11,510 bases of DNA from Thermoflexales bacterium. Lineage in GTDB: Bacteria > Chloroflexota > Anaerolineae > Fen-1058. The position numbers and the translations under genes were made by a program. Where the stretch lies: contig JADGQE010000084.1 in the NCBI GenBank assembly GCA_017882055.1, positions 1-11,510 on the forward strand, in the 5' to 3' direction. Shown here one piece after another: positions 1 through 6,969 of the stretch (within the stretch, counting starts at the first letter, position 1; every line of letters begins with the position of its first letter). The notes below the pieces were generated by a model, which ran no database searches, had not been told where the DNA came from, and was given only the letters and a program-made list of their open reading frames with translations.

Positions 1-770
1 CTCCTTTGTTGTACACAGCGTTCCGTGTCGGGCACCAGTGCGGTTTTGCTTACGCCAGCGCAGCCAGCCACAAATGGTTATGCGCCTTGATTGGTTACTG
101 CTCAGGCCATGTAAGCAAACTGCCCTAGCGGTCCACAGACGGGAGCACCCCCCACTCCGCTTCGCTACGGGGCTATAGTGCACCGCATGTGTTTCATAGA
201 TGGCGCAGATTTCTTCATCAGCTTCATCAGCGTAATCTGCGGATAAGAGGGAGGCTGAGTAGTTACGACGCTGGCCGATACGCCGATGATGATCGTCGCA
301 GCCAGCTCCCGGTAGCCTGAGACAAAGAGCGCTGTTTTCTTACATCTGCTACGCTCCTCGATCATGCGCTTGCTGGTAACCGTCGTCGTTTGCCCGATGG
401 TCCCATCCCCAATTTGCTCAGAAGGATTGGAAGACGAGTTCTAGCAGTTACGGGCTTAGAGCGATGCGGGTGTTATTGAGATTTTAGGCGACTGTTGCGT
501 AAGTGGCTGAGCAGTTACGATGCTAGAAGATAGAAGAGTGATTGGTGAAGACTTACCACCGCAACTTTCCCCCTCGATTTGGTGAGAATTCGAATGTCGT
601 TGACAAGGGGCGGCAAATGCTCTCAGTATATTTTCTTTGATGTTCCGGCGCAGTGTGGCCCGTGTAACTGAATAACGATTGATCTGTTAGCACCAGTCAA
701 TTACGCTGGGATAATTATATAACTTAATTGATATAAGTGTTCACTGACTTTTGACTCGCTTGACTGCCTG
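1..770. other. Non-coding stretch downstream of the his operon
   Basis: No convincing gene is visible in these 770 bases on either strand. The longest open frame (165-365, minus, 66 codons) has no recognisable motif and low-complexity composition. The stretch contains short dispersed repeats: a motif close to CTGAGYAGTTACG occurs near 253-272, 443-452 and 505-524, with an inverted, slightly altered copy at 93-106. An inverted pair TTTGCTTAC (45-53) / GTAAGCAAA (111-119) is also present. The part from about 690 to 750 is AT-rich. No strong terminator hairpin with a T-run is seen after hisE. The stretch may be eroded mobile DNA or simple intergenic sequence. Confidence 0.5.
204..241. repeat. 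Short tandem repeat inside an inverted repeat
   Basis: CGCAGATT (204-211) and AATCTGCG (234-241) form an 8-bp inverted pair. Between them are two perfect tandem copies of TTCATCAGC (214-222 and 223-231). The arrangement, a short tandem unit combined with an inverted arm, resembles the repeats between the genes to the right. Confidence 0.6.
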
Positions 771-1052
771 CTACCGATGCCGCCGTTCCAGTTCGGCCTC
801 GACTTGTGCCAGCGTCACATCGCGCATCGCCAGCAGCACCAGCAAATGATACAATAAATCAGCCGCCTCTTCAACCACGCGTTGATCGGGTTGCGCCTTC
901 GCCGCAATAATCACCTCGATCGCTTCTTCGCCGACTTTCTTGACGATTTCATCGCTTCCGGCCGCGAAGAGCGAAGCGGTGTAACTGCCGGCACGCGGAT
1001 TGCTTTTGCGATCGAGGATCGTCGCGTAAAGTTCATTCAGGATTTGCGACAT
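771..1052 (-). CDS. hisE: Phosphoribosyl-ATP pyrophosphatase (HisE)
   Basis: Hydrolyses phosphoribosyl-ATP to phosphoribosyl-AMP and pyrophosphate, step 2 of histidine biosynthesis, in the cytoplasm. The 93-residue product has the usual length for a stand-alone HisE. It shows the all-alpha MazG-like signature: PRAGSYTASLF near residue 19, KKVGEEAIEV at 38-47, and EEAADLLYHLLVLL from about 61, with E42, E43, E46, E62 and D65 as likely Mg-binding acidic residues. The ATG at 1050-1052 is chosen because AAAGGA lies 7 nt upstream and homology begins there; a longer frame reaching 1250 only reads through hisI out of frame. It overlaps the end of hisI by 20 nt, which suggests translational coupling. 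It is the last gene of the his operon. HisE and HisI are fused in many bacteria but separate here. Confidence 0.95.
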   Translation of the reverse strand: MSQILNELYATILDRKSNPRAGSYTASLFAAGSDEIVKKVGEEAIEVIIAAKAQPDQRVVEEAADLLYHLLVLLAMRDVTLAQVEAELERRHR

Positions 1053-1371
1053 TGCTTGTCCTTTCGCTGAGGGTTCGATAGAAGCAGCTGACCTCACCGG
1101 TGTGACAGGCAGGTCCGGCTGGATCGACCTTGAGCAATAAGGTATCAGCATCACAATCGATCCACACTTCGCGCACGCGCTGAATATTGCCCGACGTTGC
1201 GCCTTTGTGCCACAACTCCTTGCGGCTGCGCGACCAAAAATGCGCCTCACCGGTTTCGATTGTCAATTGCAATGCCTCGGCATTCATGTAGGCCAACATC
1301 AACACTGTGCCACTGTTGGCGTCTTGCACGATAGCGGGCAATAGCCCGCGCTCATCCCAATGAATTTCCAT
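1033..1371 (-). CDS. hisI: Phosphoribosyl-AMP cyclohydrolase (HisI)
   Basis: Opens the adenine ring of phosphoribosyl-AMP to give ProFAR, step 3 of histidine biosynthesis. The 112-residue product carries the zinc and magnesium motifs of the family: IDCDAD at 71-76 (D72, C73, D74, D76) and GPACHTGEVSCFYR at 86-99 (C89, H90, C96). The conserved LWHKGATSG lies near 53-61. I take the ATG at 1369-1371, which has AAAGAGG ending 5 nt upstream; an in-frame ATG five codons earlier (1384-1386) has only a weak ribosome site and lies against a repeat. The gene follows hisF after 81 nt of repeat-rich spacer and overlaps hisE by 20 nt. The C-terminal residues after about 102 look unconserved. Confidence 0.95.
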   Translation of the reverse strand: MEIHWDERGLLPAIVQDANSGTVLMLAYMNAEALQLTIETGEAHFWSRSRKELWHKGATSGNIQRVREVWIDCDADTLLLKVDPAGPACHTGEVSCFYRTLSERTSNVANPE

Positions 1372-1392
1372 GAGGGCCTCTTTCATTCTTGG

Positions 1393-1449
1393 ACACGGAT
1401 GGCCGCGGATAAAAGAAAAATCCGTGTGAATCCGTGTTTATCCGTATCC
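1393..1449. repeat. Decameric tandem repeat between hisF and hisI
   Basis: Three 10-nt units beginning ATCCGTGT, ATCCGTGT and ATCCGTAT start at 1420, 1430 and 1440. An inverted copy, ACACGGAT, lies at 1393-1400 and can pair with 1420-1427 or 1430-1437. The repeat fills most of the gap between the two genes. In the minus-sense transcript it would form a modest hairpin without a T-run, so it is not an obvious terminator. Confidence 0.75.
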
Positions 1450-1452
1450 CAA

Positions 1453-2238
1453 TTATTTCACTGGCCGCACGGGAATGCCATGTTCGGCCAAATATTGCTT
1501 CAGGTCGGCGATGGTCAACTCTTTGTAATGAAACAACGACGCGGCCAGGGCGGCTTCAGCTTTGCCTTCGGTAAACGCAGTCAAGAAGTGCTCCATGCGC
1601 CCCGCGCCGCCGGAGGCGATGACAGGAATGTTGACGGCCTCGGCCACTGCACGCGTGAGTTCGATGTCGTAGCCATTTTTTGTGCCGTCCGCATCCATGC
1701 TGGTTAGCAGGATTTCGCCTGCACCGCGTCGCTCAACCTCGTGCGACCATTCAATAACATCCAGGCCGGTCGGGGTTCTGCCGCCGCTCACATAAACCTC
1801 CCAGGTTGATTTTTGATTTTTGATTTTTGATTTTGGATTGCGTTTCGCATCGATCGCAATGACGATGGCCTGGCTGCCCGCTAATTCAGCGCCGCGCGTG
1901 ATTAATTCTGGATCGCGAACCGCCGCCGAATTCAGGCTGACCTTGTCGGCGCCGGCCCGCAGCAAGGCGCGGATGTCGTCGAGGGTGCGCAAGCCGCCGC
2001 CGATCGTGAAAGGGATAAAGACTTCGTCAGCCACGCGCCGCGCCAACTCGGCTGCGGTGCGATGCGCGTCGGAGGTGGCGGTGATGTCGAGGAAGACCAG
2101 CTCGTCTGCGCCGGCCGCGTCGTAAACACGGGCTTGTTCAACCGGATCGCCTGCGTCTCTCAGATTGATAAAGTTTACGCCTTTGACGACTCGCCCCGCT
2201 TTGATGTCGAGGCACGGAATGATGCGTTTAGCTAACAT
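1453..2238 (-). CDS. hisF: Imidazole glycerol phosphate synthase, cyclase subunit (HisF)
   Basis: Uses ammonia delivered by HisH to convert PRFAR to imidazole glycerol phosphate and AICAR. It is a TIM barrel of 261 residues, about eight more than usual. Visible landmarks are the catalytic D11 in PCLDIKAGRVVKG, the phosphate loop TIGGGLRTLDDI near 78-89, the second catalytic D130 in VIAIDAKR, RGAGEILLTSMDADGTKNGYD near 171-191, and VIASGGAG near 207-213. The extra residues (about 134-144) follow D130 and are rich in K, N, Q and S. They are encoded by a TTGATTT heptamer repeat and probably extend a surface loop. The start overlaps the end of hisA by 7 nt (ATGTTAG), indicating coupling. The motifs make the assignment secure; the insertion is the only oddity. 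Confidence 0.97.
   Translation of the reverse strand: MLAKRIIPCLDIKAGRVVKGVNFINLRDAGDPVEQARVYDAAGADELVFLDITATSDAHRTAAELARRVADEVFIPFTIGGGLRTLDDIRALLRAGADKVSLNSAAVRDPELITRGAELAGSQAIVIAIDAKRNPKSKIKNQKSTWEVYVSGGRTPTGLDVIEWSHEVERRGAGEILLTSMDADGTKNGYDIELTRAVAEAVNIPVIASGGAGRMEHFLTAFTEGKAEAALAASLFHYKELTIADLKQYLAEHGIPVRPVK
1806..1833. repeat. Heptamer repeat (TTGATTT)x4 inside hisF
   Basis: Four perfect copies of TTGATTT lie in tandem, followed by a partial unit. In the hisF frame they encode KSKIKNQKST (residues 136-145). Because 7 is not a multiple of 3, the peptide has a 7-residue period and all three frames are used. The repeat is in frame with the flanking conserved barrel, so hisF stays intact. 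Confidence 0.9.
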
Positions 2239-2969
2239 GCTTGATCTTGCTCCAAAATAGCAGCGCGCAAATCGATCGCAGCGGTGTACAACGCCCGACC
2301 GATGATTGCGCCTTCGATGCCCGCTGCTTGCTTCAAACGCCGCACGTCGTCGATCGAGTTGACGCCGCCCGAAGCGATCACGCGTAAGCCTGTGGCGCGG
2401 GCAAGTTCCGTCGATGCTTCTACGTTGACGCCGGATAGATCACCATCCCGTGCGATGTCGGTGTGAATGATGATCTCAACGCCGCTGGATCGCAATTGAC
2501 GACCCAGATCGATCAGCTCGATCCCGCCATCGACTTGCCAGCCGCGCGTCTTTACCCGATTGTTTTGCGCGTCGAGTCCGACCGCAATTCGATCGGCTCC
2601 GAAAGTTTTGATGGCTTCGCGTATGACCTCGGGTTGTTCGATCGCGAGCGTGCCGATCACGACGCGTGCCACGCCCAGCGACAAAGCCTGCTCGATATCC
2701 GACAGCGTCCGCAGTCCACCGCCGAACTGCACGCGCGGCCCGATTGCAACCAGGGGTTTTAGCAAGGCACGGTTTGTCGCGGCCGCGCCGGCGTCGTCGC
2801 CGAAGGCACCGTCGAGATTGACGATGTGCAGCCAATGTGCCCCGGCCTCCGTCCAGCGTTGGGCCACTATGATCGGATCATCGCCGAAGATCGTTTGCTG
2901 GTTCGGATCACCGAATTTCAAGCGCACAACTTTGCCGCCGCGTAAATCGATCGCTGGATATATCTCCAC
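2232..2969 (-). CDS. hisA: ProFAR isomerase (HisA)
   Basis: Catalyses the Amadori rearrangement of ProFAR to PRFAR, step 4 of histidine biosynthesis. The 245-residue TIM-barrel protein has family-typical length. Motifs seen are YPAIDLRGGKVVRL at the N-terminus (catalytic D8), FGGGLRTLSDI near 82-92, VGLDAQ near 130-135 (second catalytic D133), HTDIARDGDLSG near 169-180 and VIASGGVNS near 197-205, with the final phosphate loop GAIIGRALY near 220-228. The start is GTG (2967-2969), with GGAG 8 nt upstream inside the end of hisH, whose stop is only 2 nt away. The end overlaps hisF by 7 nt. A bifunctional PriA role, known in actinobacteria, cannot be excluded but nothing here asks for it. Confidence 0.96.
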   Translation of the reverse strand: MEIYPAIDLRGGKVVRLKFGDPNQQTIFGDDPIIVAQRWTEAGAHWLHIVNLDGAFGDDAGAAATNRALLKPLVAIGPRVQFGGGLRTLSDIEQALSLGVARVVIGTLAIEQPEVIREAIKTFGADRIAVGLDAQNNRVKTRGWQVDGGIELIDLGRQLRSSGVEIIIHTDIARDGDLSGVNVEASTELARATGLRVIASGGVNSIDDVRRLKQAAGIEGAIIGRALYTAAIDLRAAILEQDQAC

Positions 2970-2971
2970 GC

Positions 2972-3574
2972 TTACATCTCCAGAAAATTTTTCAACAGAG
3001 TTAACCCTACCGTCTGACTCTTTTCAGGATGGAACTGAAGTCCGCAAATTCGATCGCGTCCGACTACGGAGGCGAACGGTGCGCCATATTCGGTCGTGGC
3101 AAGAATGATGTCACGCTGGTCGGGATAGACAGCATACGAGTGAACGAAGTAAGCGTACGCGCCTGATGGCACGCTGCGCATGATCGGATGATCGCGCTGT
3201 GGCTCTAGTTGGTTCCAGCCCATATGCGGAATCTTCAGACGTTCGCCCGTCATACGTTTGACTTGACCCGGCAATATGCCCAGACCCTGCGTGTCGCCCA
3301 TCTCGTTGCTCGATTCAAACAACAGCTGCATCCCCAGGCAGATCCCCAGCAGCGGCTTGCCGCTCAATGCAGCTCGTTTAATCGGTTCAATCAAGCCGCG
3401 AGCGCGAAGTCCCTCCATCCCGGCTGGAAACGCGCCGACGCCCGGGAGAATCAAGCGTTCGGCTTGCGCGGCGGCTTCAGGCGTGTCAACCAATGTTACT
3501 TCGACGCCGAGATGTTCAAATGCTTTTTGAACTGAGCGCAGATTGCTGATGCCGTAATCTATCAATGCGATCAT
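2972..3574 (-). CDS. hisH: Imidazole glycerol phosphate synthase, glutamine amidotransferase subunit (HisH)
   Basis: Hydrolyses glutamine and channels ammonia to HisF for the fifth step of histidine synthesis. The 200-residue product is a complete class I glutaminase: IDYGISNLRSV at the start, LPGVGAFPAGM near 43-53, nucleophile C79 in GICLGMQLLFE, and the catalytic H182/E184 pair in GLQFHPEKSQ. The ATG at 3572-3574 is preferred because homology starts there and GGAG lies 8 nt upstream. An in-frame ATG 20 codons earlier would translate the repeat-filled spacer. It lies 2 nt before hisA and near hisF, as expected for subunits of one complex. Confidence 0.96.
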   Translation of the reverse strand: MIALIDYGISNLRSVQKAFEHLGVEVTLVDTPEAAAQAERLILPGVGAFPAGMEGLRARGLIEPIKRAALSGKPLLGICLGMQLLFESSNEMGDTQGLGILPGQVKRMTGERLKIPHMGWNQLEPQRDHPIMRSVPSGAYAYFVHSYAVYPDQRDIILATTEYGAPFASVVGRDRICGLQFHPEKSQTVGLTLLKNFLEM

Positions 3575-3595
3575 AGCCAAATCTCCAACGTGTCC

Positions 3596-3631
3596 CGTAT
3601 TGCGTATTCCGTCCGCGCAATACGCAACACG
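3596..3631. repeat. Inverted heptamer-type repeat between hisB and hisH
   Basis: TTGCGTATT (3600-3608) and AATACGCAA (3619-3627) are perfect inverted copies around a 10-nt loop. Extending the arms to 13 nt (3596-3608 / 3619-3631) adds one mismatch. The unit is the same GCGTATT / AATACGC heptamer found between other genes in the window. It lies in the 66-nt spacer before hisH and leaves that gene's ribosome site free. Confidence 0.8.
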
Positions 3632-3640
3632 CACTACGTT

Positions 3641-4231
3641 CTATCCAAGTGTTCCTTTTGTGGATGGCACATTGTTCGCTCGTCTCGGATCGATCTGCGT
3701 CGCGGTATCCAATGCACGGCCCAGCGCCTTGAATAAAGCTTCGGCTTGATGATGATCGTCGCGGCCATACTCTACACGTGCATGCAAGTTCGTGCGTGCG
3801 CCAACCGCGAATGATTCCAGAAAGTGCGGAATGAGCGAAGTCGGCAGCGTGCCGATTGCGGGACTGTGCCATTCGGCCTGCACGACGGCGTAGGGTCGGC
3901 CACTCAGATCGATCGCGACAAAGGCGAGCGCTTCATCCATCGGCACGCAGGCGCTGCCCATCCGCACGATGCCGCGCCGATCGCCGAGTGCCTGATCGAA
4001 AGCCTGGCCCAGCACAATGGCCACGTCTTCGAGGGTGTGATGCGGATCGATCTCCAGATCGCCGGTGGCCTGCACGTCGAGATCGAACAAGCCATGCACC
4101 GCAAGGTGCCGCAGCATATGATCGAGGAACCCAACGCCCGTGGTAATCTTTGCCTGACCGCTGCCGTCCAGGTTGAGGCTTAAGGTAATATCCGTTTCAC
4201 TTGTTTTCCGCTGAATCTTTGCAGAACGCAT
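3641..4231 (-). CDS. hisB: Imidazoleglycerol-phosphate dehydratase (HisB)
   Basis: Dehydrates imidazole glycerol phosphate to imidazole acetol phosphate, step 6 of histidine synthesis; the family uses manganese and forms a 24-mer. The 196-residue product is the dehydratase domain alone, without the N-terminal HAD phosphatase of enterobacterial HisB. Metal-binding motifs are intact: GVGFLDHMLRHL near 32-43, the first DPHHTLED near 62-69 (H64, H65, E68), MDEAL near 98-102, and the second DDHHQAEALFKA near 158-169 (H160, H161, E164). The ATG at 4229-4231 has AGGAG about 4 nt upstream. A frame extension to 4276 would translate the heptamer spacer and is not used. It follows the hisD-hisC fusion after 41 nt. 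Confidence 0.96.
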   Translation of the reverse strand: MRSAKIQRKTSETDITLSLNLDGSGQAKITTGVGFLDHMLRHLAVHGLFDLDVQATGDLEIDPHHTLEDVAIVLGQAFDQALGDRRGIVRMGSACVPMDEALAFVAIDLSGRPYAVVQAEWHSPAIGTLPTSLIPHFLESFAVGARTNLHARVEYGRDDHHQAEALFKALGRALDTATQIDPRRANNVPSTKGTLG

Positions 4232-4241
4232 GGTACTCCTC

Positions 4242-4312
4242 GTATTGCGTATTTCGTGTTGCGTATCGCCAGTCACGCATCACTTATCACTCGTCGCTCG
4301 TTACTCATTATT
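4242..4312. repeat. Two heptamer arrays across the hisC end and hisB leader
   Basis: The first array is GTATTGC, GTATTTC, GTGTTGC, GTATCGC (4242-4269), which fills the spacer between hisC and hisB. The second runs AGTCACG, CATCACT, TATCACT, CGTCGCT, CGTTACT, CATTATT (4271-4312), a degenerate heptamer. The second array contains the hisC stop codon and encodes the last residues of that protein. The units are diverged but keep exact 7-nt spacing. Confidence 0.8.
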
Positions 4313-6912
4313 TCGTTTAGCGCTTTCACCAGTGTGTCCGTGTGCATCGGCTTGCCCACACTGATGCGAATGCAATCGCGCAGGCCGGGCTTGTCGAAGT
4401 AGCGGACCAGCACGCCCTGTGTTTCGAGTGAGCGTTTGAGTTCACGGGCGTCTTGGCCAGGGACGCGGCACAAGATAAAGTTCGAATGCGACGGATAGAC
4501 TTTGAGGAAGTCGAATTTGCTCAGTGCCTCGCTCAGGCGTTTTCGTTCGGCGATCAATTTGTCGAGGTTGTCTTGCAACGTAGGCAAATCTTCCAGTGAC
4601 GCGACAGCGCCAAGCGACGCAGCGACATTCACATTGTAGGGCTGCTTGATCTTCCACATCTGCTTCGACAGCCAATCGGGGAATACGCCGTAACCCACGC
4701 GCAGCCCGGCCAGCCCGGCTAATTTGCTGAAGGTGCGCAGCACCGCAAGATTCGGATAATCCAGTGCCCAGGTGATGTGTCCTGCTTTGCCGAGCCACGA
4801 TCCATCAGTAGTAGTTGGGCGAGCCGCAAATTCGATGTAGGCTTCGTCGAGTACGACCAATATTGGCAGCATCAACAATCGGCGCAGGTCATCGTCCCCG
4901 ATCAGGCTGCCATCGGGATTATTCGGTGAACAAACGAACAGCACTTTCGCGCGCGGATTTGAGCGCACGGCGGATTCGATCGCATCTATATTCAGGCTGA
5001 AGTCGGCGCGACGCGGCACATTGATTAACTGCGCGGCATTAACGGCGGAGCTAAATGGATACATGCCGAACGAGGGCGGGCAATTGATCACGGCGTCGCC
5101 CGGATCGATTGTCGCACGCAGAACGAGGTCGATCAATTCATCAGCACCCGCGCCTGCAAACAAACGATCCATCGGCAAGCCCGTGTAGCGGGCCAGGGCT
5201 TCGCGTAAGAACGTGTTGTCTGGATCAGGATAGATGTGAAGGAAGGACGCCTTCGCCAGCGCGGCCCGCGCTTTGGGCGATGGGCCATACGGATTTTCAT
5301 TCGCATCGAGTTTGACAATCTGATCCGGCGTGCGCCCAAGTTTCTTCGAGAGAACCTCAAACGGCAGGATCGGCGTGTAAGGTTCCATCGCTGCGATATC
5401 AGATCGAATGAATGAGCTCCACTTAACCACGGAGTCACGGAGATCACTGGGATTCTTAAAATTATTCTCCGTGTTCGGCCATAGCCCAACTGCCACCGGC
5501 AGATGGGTGGCCCGGACCATGTCTCTCTCGCCACTGGCGAGAGAGTGGCCCACTAGGTGCCAGGCGTCTGCGTCTCCGTGGTAAGCCGTTTCTGCTCGAA
5601 ACAACGCGGCCTGCGCGTGACCATCGAGTTGTTCGGCCTGGGCCAAACGCGCGGCCTGTTGACTGAGCTGTGCTGATGAGGCATTATCCAAGGCAATGAT
5701 GCTCGTGATGCGCACGAAATCGAGCGCGTTGAGCGGCGAAGCAAAACGCGCTGTCCCGCCGGTCGGCATAGTGTGGCTCGGCCCGGCCACGTAATCGCCG
5801 AGGACTTCAAACGATCGTTCGCCGATGAATAACCCGCCGGCATGTGTGATCGATGCTTGCCACTGCGCCGGATCCTCAACTGCGAGGCACAGGTGTTCCG
5901 GCGCGAATTCGTCGGCAAGACGAACAGCCTCGGCCACGTCGCGCGTGATCACAATGCCACCTTGTCCCGCGAGTGAGGTGCTGATGATGTCGGCTCGACT
6001 ACGCGCTTCGATCTGGCGGCCTACTTGGATCTGCACGGCTTCGGCCAATCGACGCGAGGGCGTAAAGAGGATCGCGGTGGCTAAGACATCGTGCTCGGCC
6101 TGCGCGATCAGATCGGCTGCGACCCAGGCCGGATCGGCGGAATCATCCGCGACGACAACTGTTTCCGTTGGACCGGCTAAGCCGTCGAGACCGACGATTC
6201 CATAGACTTGCTGTTTTGCCAGAGTCACAAATAGATTGCCCGGGCCGACGATCTTATCGACGCGCGGGATCGATTCGGTGCCATAAGCCAGGGCTGCAAT
6301 CGCCTGTGCGCCGCCCAAGCGATAGATTGTTTTGATGCCGGCAATATGCGCCGCCGCGAGGATCACATCGGGCACAGCGCCGCTACCTCGACCGGGCGGC
6401 GTGACGACGACGACATCTTTTACGCCGGCCACTTGCGCCGGGATCGCGCACATCAATAGCGTTGAAGGCAGCGGCGCGCTGCCGCCCGGCACGTAAACGC
6501 CTACCCGATTCAACGGCGTCATCTGTTGGCCGAGCGTGCCGCCCAGTTCATGCGTGGTCCACGAGGGCAAGGGTTGATGTACGTGAAAGTTGCGGATGCG
6601 ATCGGCCGCGAAGCGTAAGGATTCGATCAGATCATCTGGTAATCGATCGGCGGCCGCTGCCAGGTCACTCGGATCGACGGCAAAGCGATCGAGCGTGAGG
6701 CCATCGATGCGTTGCGTCCAATCGCGCAATGCCGCGTCACCGCGGGATCGCACATCGGCCAGGATCTTGGCAACGGCTTCGGGCGGTGTGACCTCGCGGC
6801 CAAAGATGCGGCTTAAACTCTGTCGCAGTGATTCGGGCAGGGGGACATTGGCCTGGTTTCGGCGCAGGATGGTGTGCCGGGCTTCAGTGAGATCGGTGTA
6901 GATTCTGAGCAT
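4273..6912 (-). CDS. hisD-hisC: Histidinol dehydrogenase / histidinol-phosphate aminotransferase fusion (HisD-HisC)
   Basis: One uninterrupted 879-codon frame joins two enzymes that are normally separate. Residues 1 to about 442 are HisD, which oxidises histidinol to histidine with NAD: zinc ligands Q271, H274, D373 and H432, and catalytic E339-H340 in DEFAPEHL. Residues 509-879 are HisC, a PLP-dependent class II-type aminotransferase: DANENPYGPSP at 536-546, SPNNPDG at 662-668, LDEAYIEFA with D689 and Y692, and PLP lysine K730 in TFSKLAGLAG. Both halves keep their catalytic residues. The 66-residue linker (443-508) is unlike either family and is encoded by repeats. M509 (ATG at 5386-5388) is the natural HisC start, but no ribosome site precedes it. 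The last 11 residues are repeat-encoded. The HisD start at 6910-6912 has only a weak ribosome site. A sequencing frameshift joining two genes cannot be fully excluded. Confidence 0.9.
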   Translation of the reverse strand: MLRIYTDLTEARHTILRRNQANVPLPESLRQSLSRIFGREVTPPEAVAKILADVRSRGDAALRDWTQRIDGLTLDRFAVDPSDLAAAADRLPDDLIESLRFAADRIRNFHVHQPLPSWTTHELGGTLGQQMTPLNRVGVYVPGGSAPLPSTLLMCAIPAQVAGVKDVVVVTPPGRGSGAVPDVILAAAHIAGIKTIYRLGGAQAIAALAYGTESIPRVDKIVGPGNLFVTLAKQQVYGIVGLDGLAGPTETVVVADDSADPAWVAADLIAQAEHDVLATAILFTPSRRLAEAVQIQVGRQIEARSRADIISTSLAGQGGIVITRDVAEAVRLADEFAPEHLCLAVEDPAQWQASITHAGGLFIGERSFEVLGDYVAGPSHTMPTGGTARFASPLNALDFVRITSIIALDNASSAQLSQQAARLAQAEQLDGHAQAALFRAETAYHGDADAWHLVGHSLASGERDMVRATHLPVAVGLWPNTENNFKNPSDLRDSVVKWSSFIRSDIAAMEPYTPILPFEVLSKKLGRTPDQIVKLDANENPYGPSPKARAALAKASFLHIYPDPDNTFLREALARYTGLPMDRLFAGAGADELIDLVLRATIDPGDAVINCPPSFGMYPFSSAVNAAQLINVPRRADFSLNIDAIESAVRSNPRAKVLFVCSPNNPDGSLIGDDDLRRLLMLPILVVLDEAYIEFAARPTTTDGSWLGKAGHITWALDYPNLAVLRTFSKLAGLAGLRVGYGVFPDWLSKQMWKIKQPYNVNVAASLGAVASLEDLPTLQDNLDKLIAERKRLSEALSKFDFLKVYPSHSNFILCRVPGQDARELKRSLETQGVLVRYFDKPGLRDCIRISVGKPMHTDTLVKALNEIMSNERRVISDA
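5428..5473. repeat. CACGGAGT repeat in the HisD-HisC linker
   Basis: CACGGAGT (5428-5435) is followed at once by CACGGAG (5436-5442). An inverted copy, CTCCGTG, lies at 5467-5473. In the fusion frame this encodes about residues 480-495, within the linker. It is one of two repeat elements that make up the join. Confidence 0.8.
5492..5551. repeat. Palindromic element in the HisD-HisC linker
   Basis: A perfect 10-bp palindrome, CTCTCTCGCC (5523-5532) and GGCGAGAGAG (5536-5545) with loop ACT, is flanked by direct copies of GTGGCCC (5507-5513 and 5545-5551). A smaller inverted pair, GCCACC / GGTGGC, lies between about 5492 and 5511. The palindrome encodes roughly residues 456-464 of the fusion protein. 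The structure resembles a REP-type element captured in frame. Confidence 0.75.
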
Positions 6913-6940
6913 AGGTTATTCTCATTCCGTGGTGCGTGTT

Positions 6941-6961
6941 GCGTATTCCGTTGCAATACGC
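6941..6961. repeat. Inverted heptamer between hisG and hisD
   Basis: GCGTATT (6941-6947) and AATACGC (6955-6961) form a perfect inverted pair with a 7-nt loop. They lie in the 57-nt spacer between hisG and the hisD-hisC fusion. Related GTGTTGC and GTATTCC units sit beside them. Confidence 0.7.
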
Positions 6962-6969
6962 TATACGTT

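Noticed and set aside
165..365. 66-codon minus-strand open frame at the left end
   Set aside because: No recognisable domain and no ribosome site; it overlaps a tandem/inverted repeat and looks like chance.
700..770. Intrinsic terminator after hisE
   Set aside because: Only a 5-bp ACTTA/TAAGT pairing in AT-rich sequence is seen, with no convincing stem and T-run.
3575..3634. Longer HisH starting at 3634
   Set aside because: The extension lies in the inverted repeat spacer; MIALIDYG at 3574 is the family N-terminus with GGAG upstream.
4232..4276. Longer HisB starting at 4276
   Set aside because: The extension translates the heptamer spacer; the ATG at 4231 has AGGAG upstream and starts at the conserved region.
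4242..4312. CRISPR array
   Set aside because: Units are contiguous 7-mers without spacers, and no cas gene is present.
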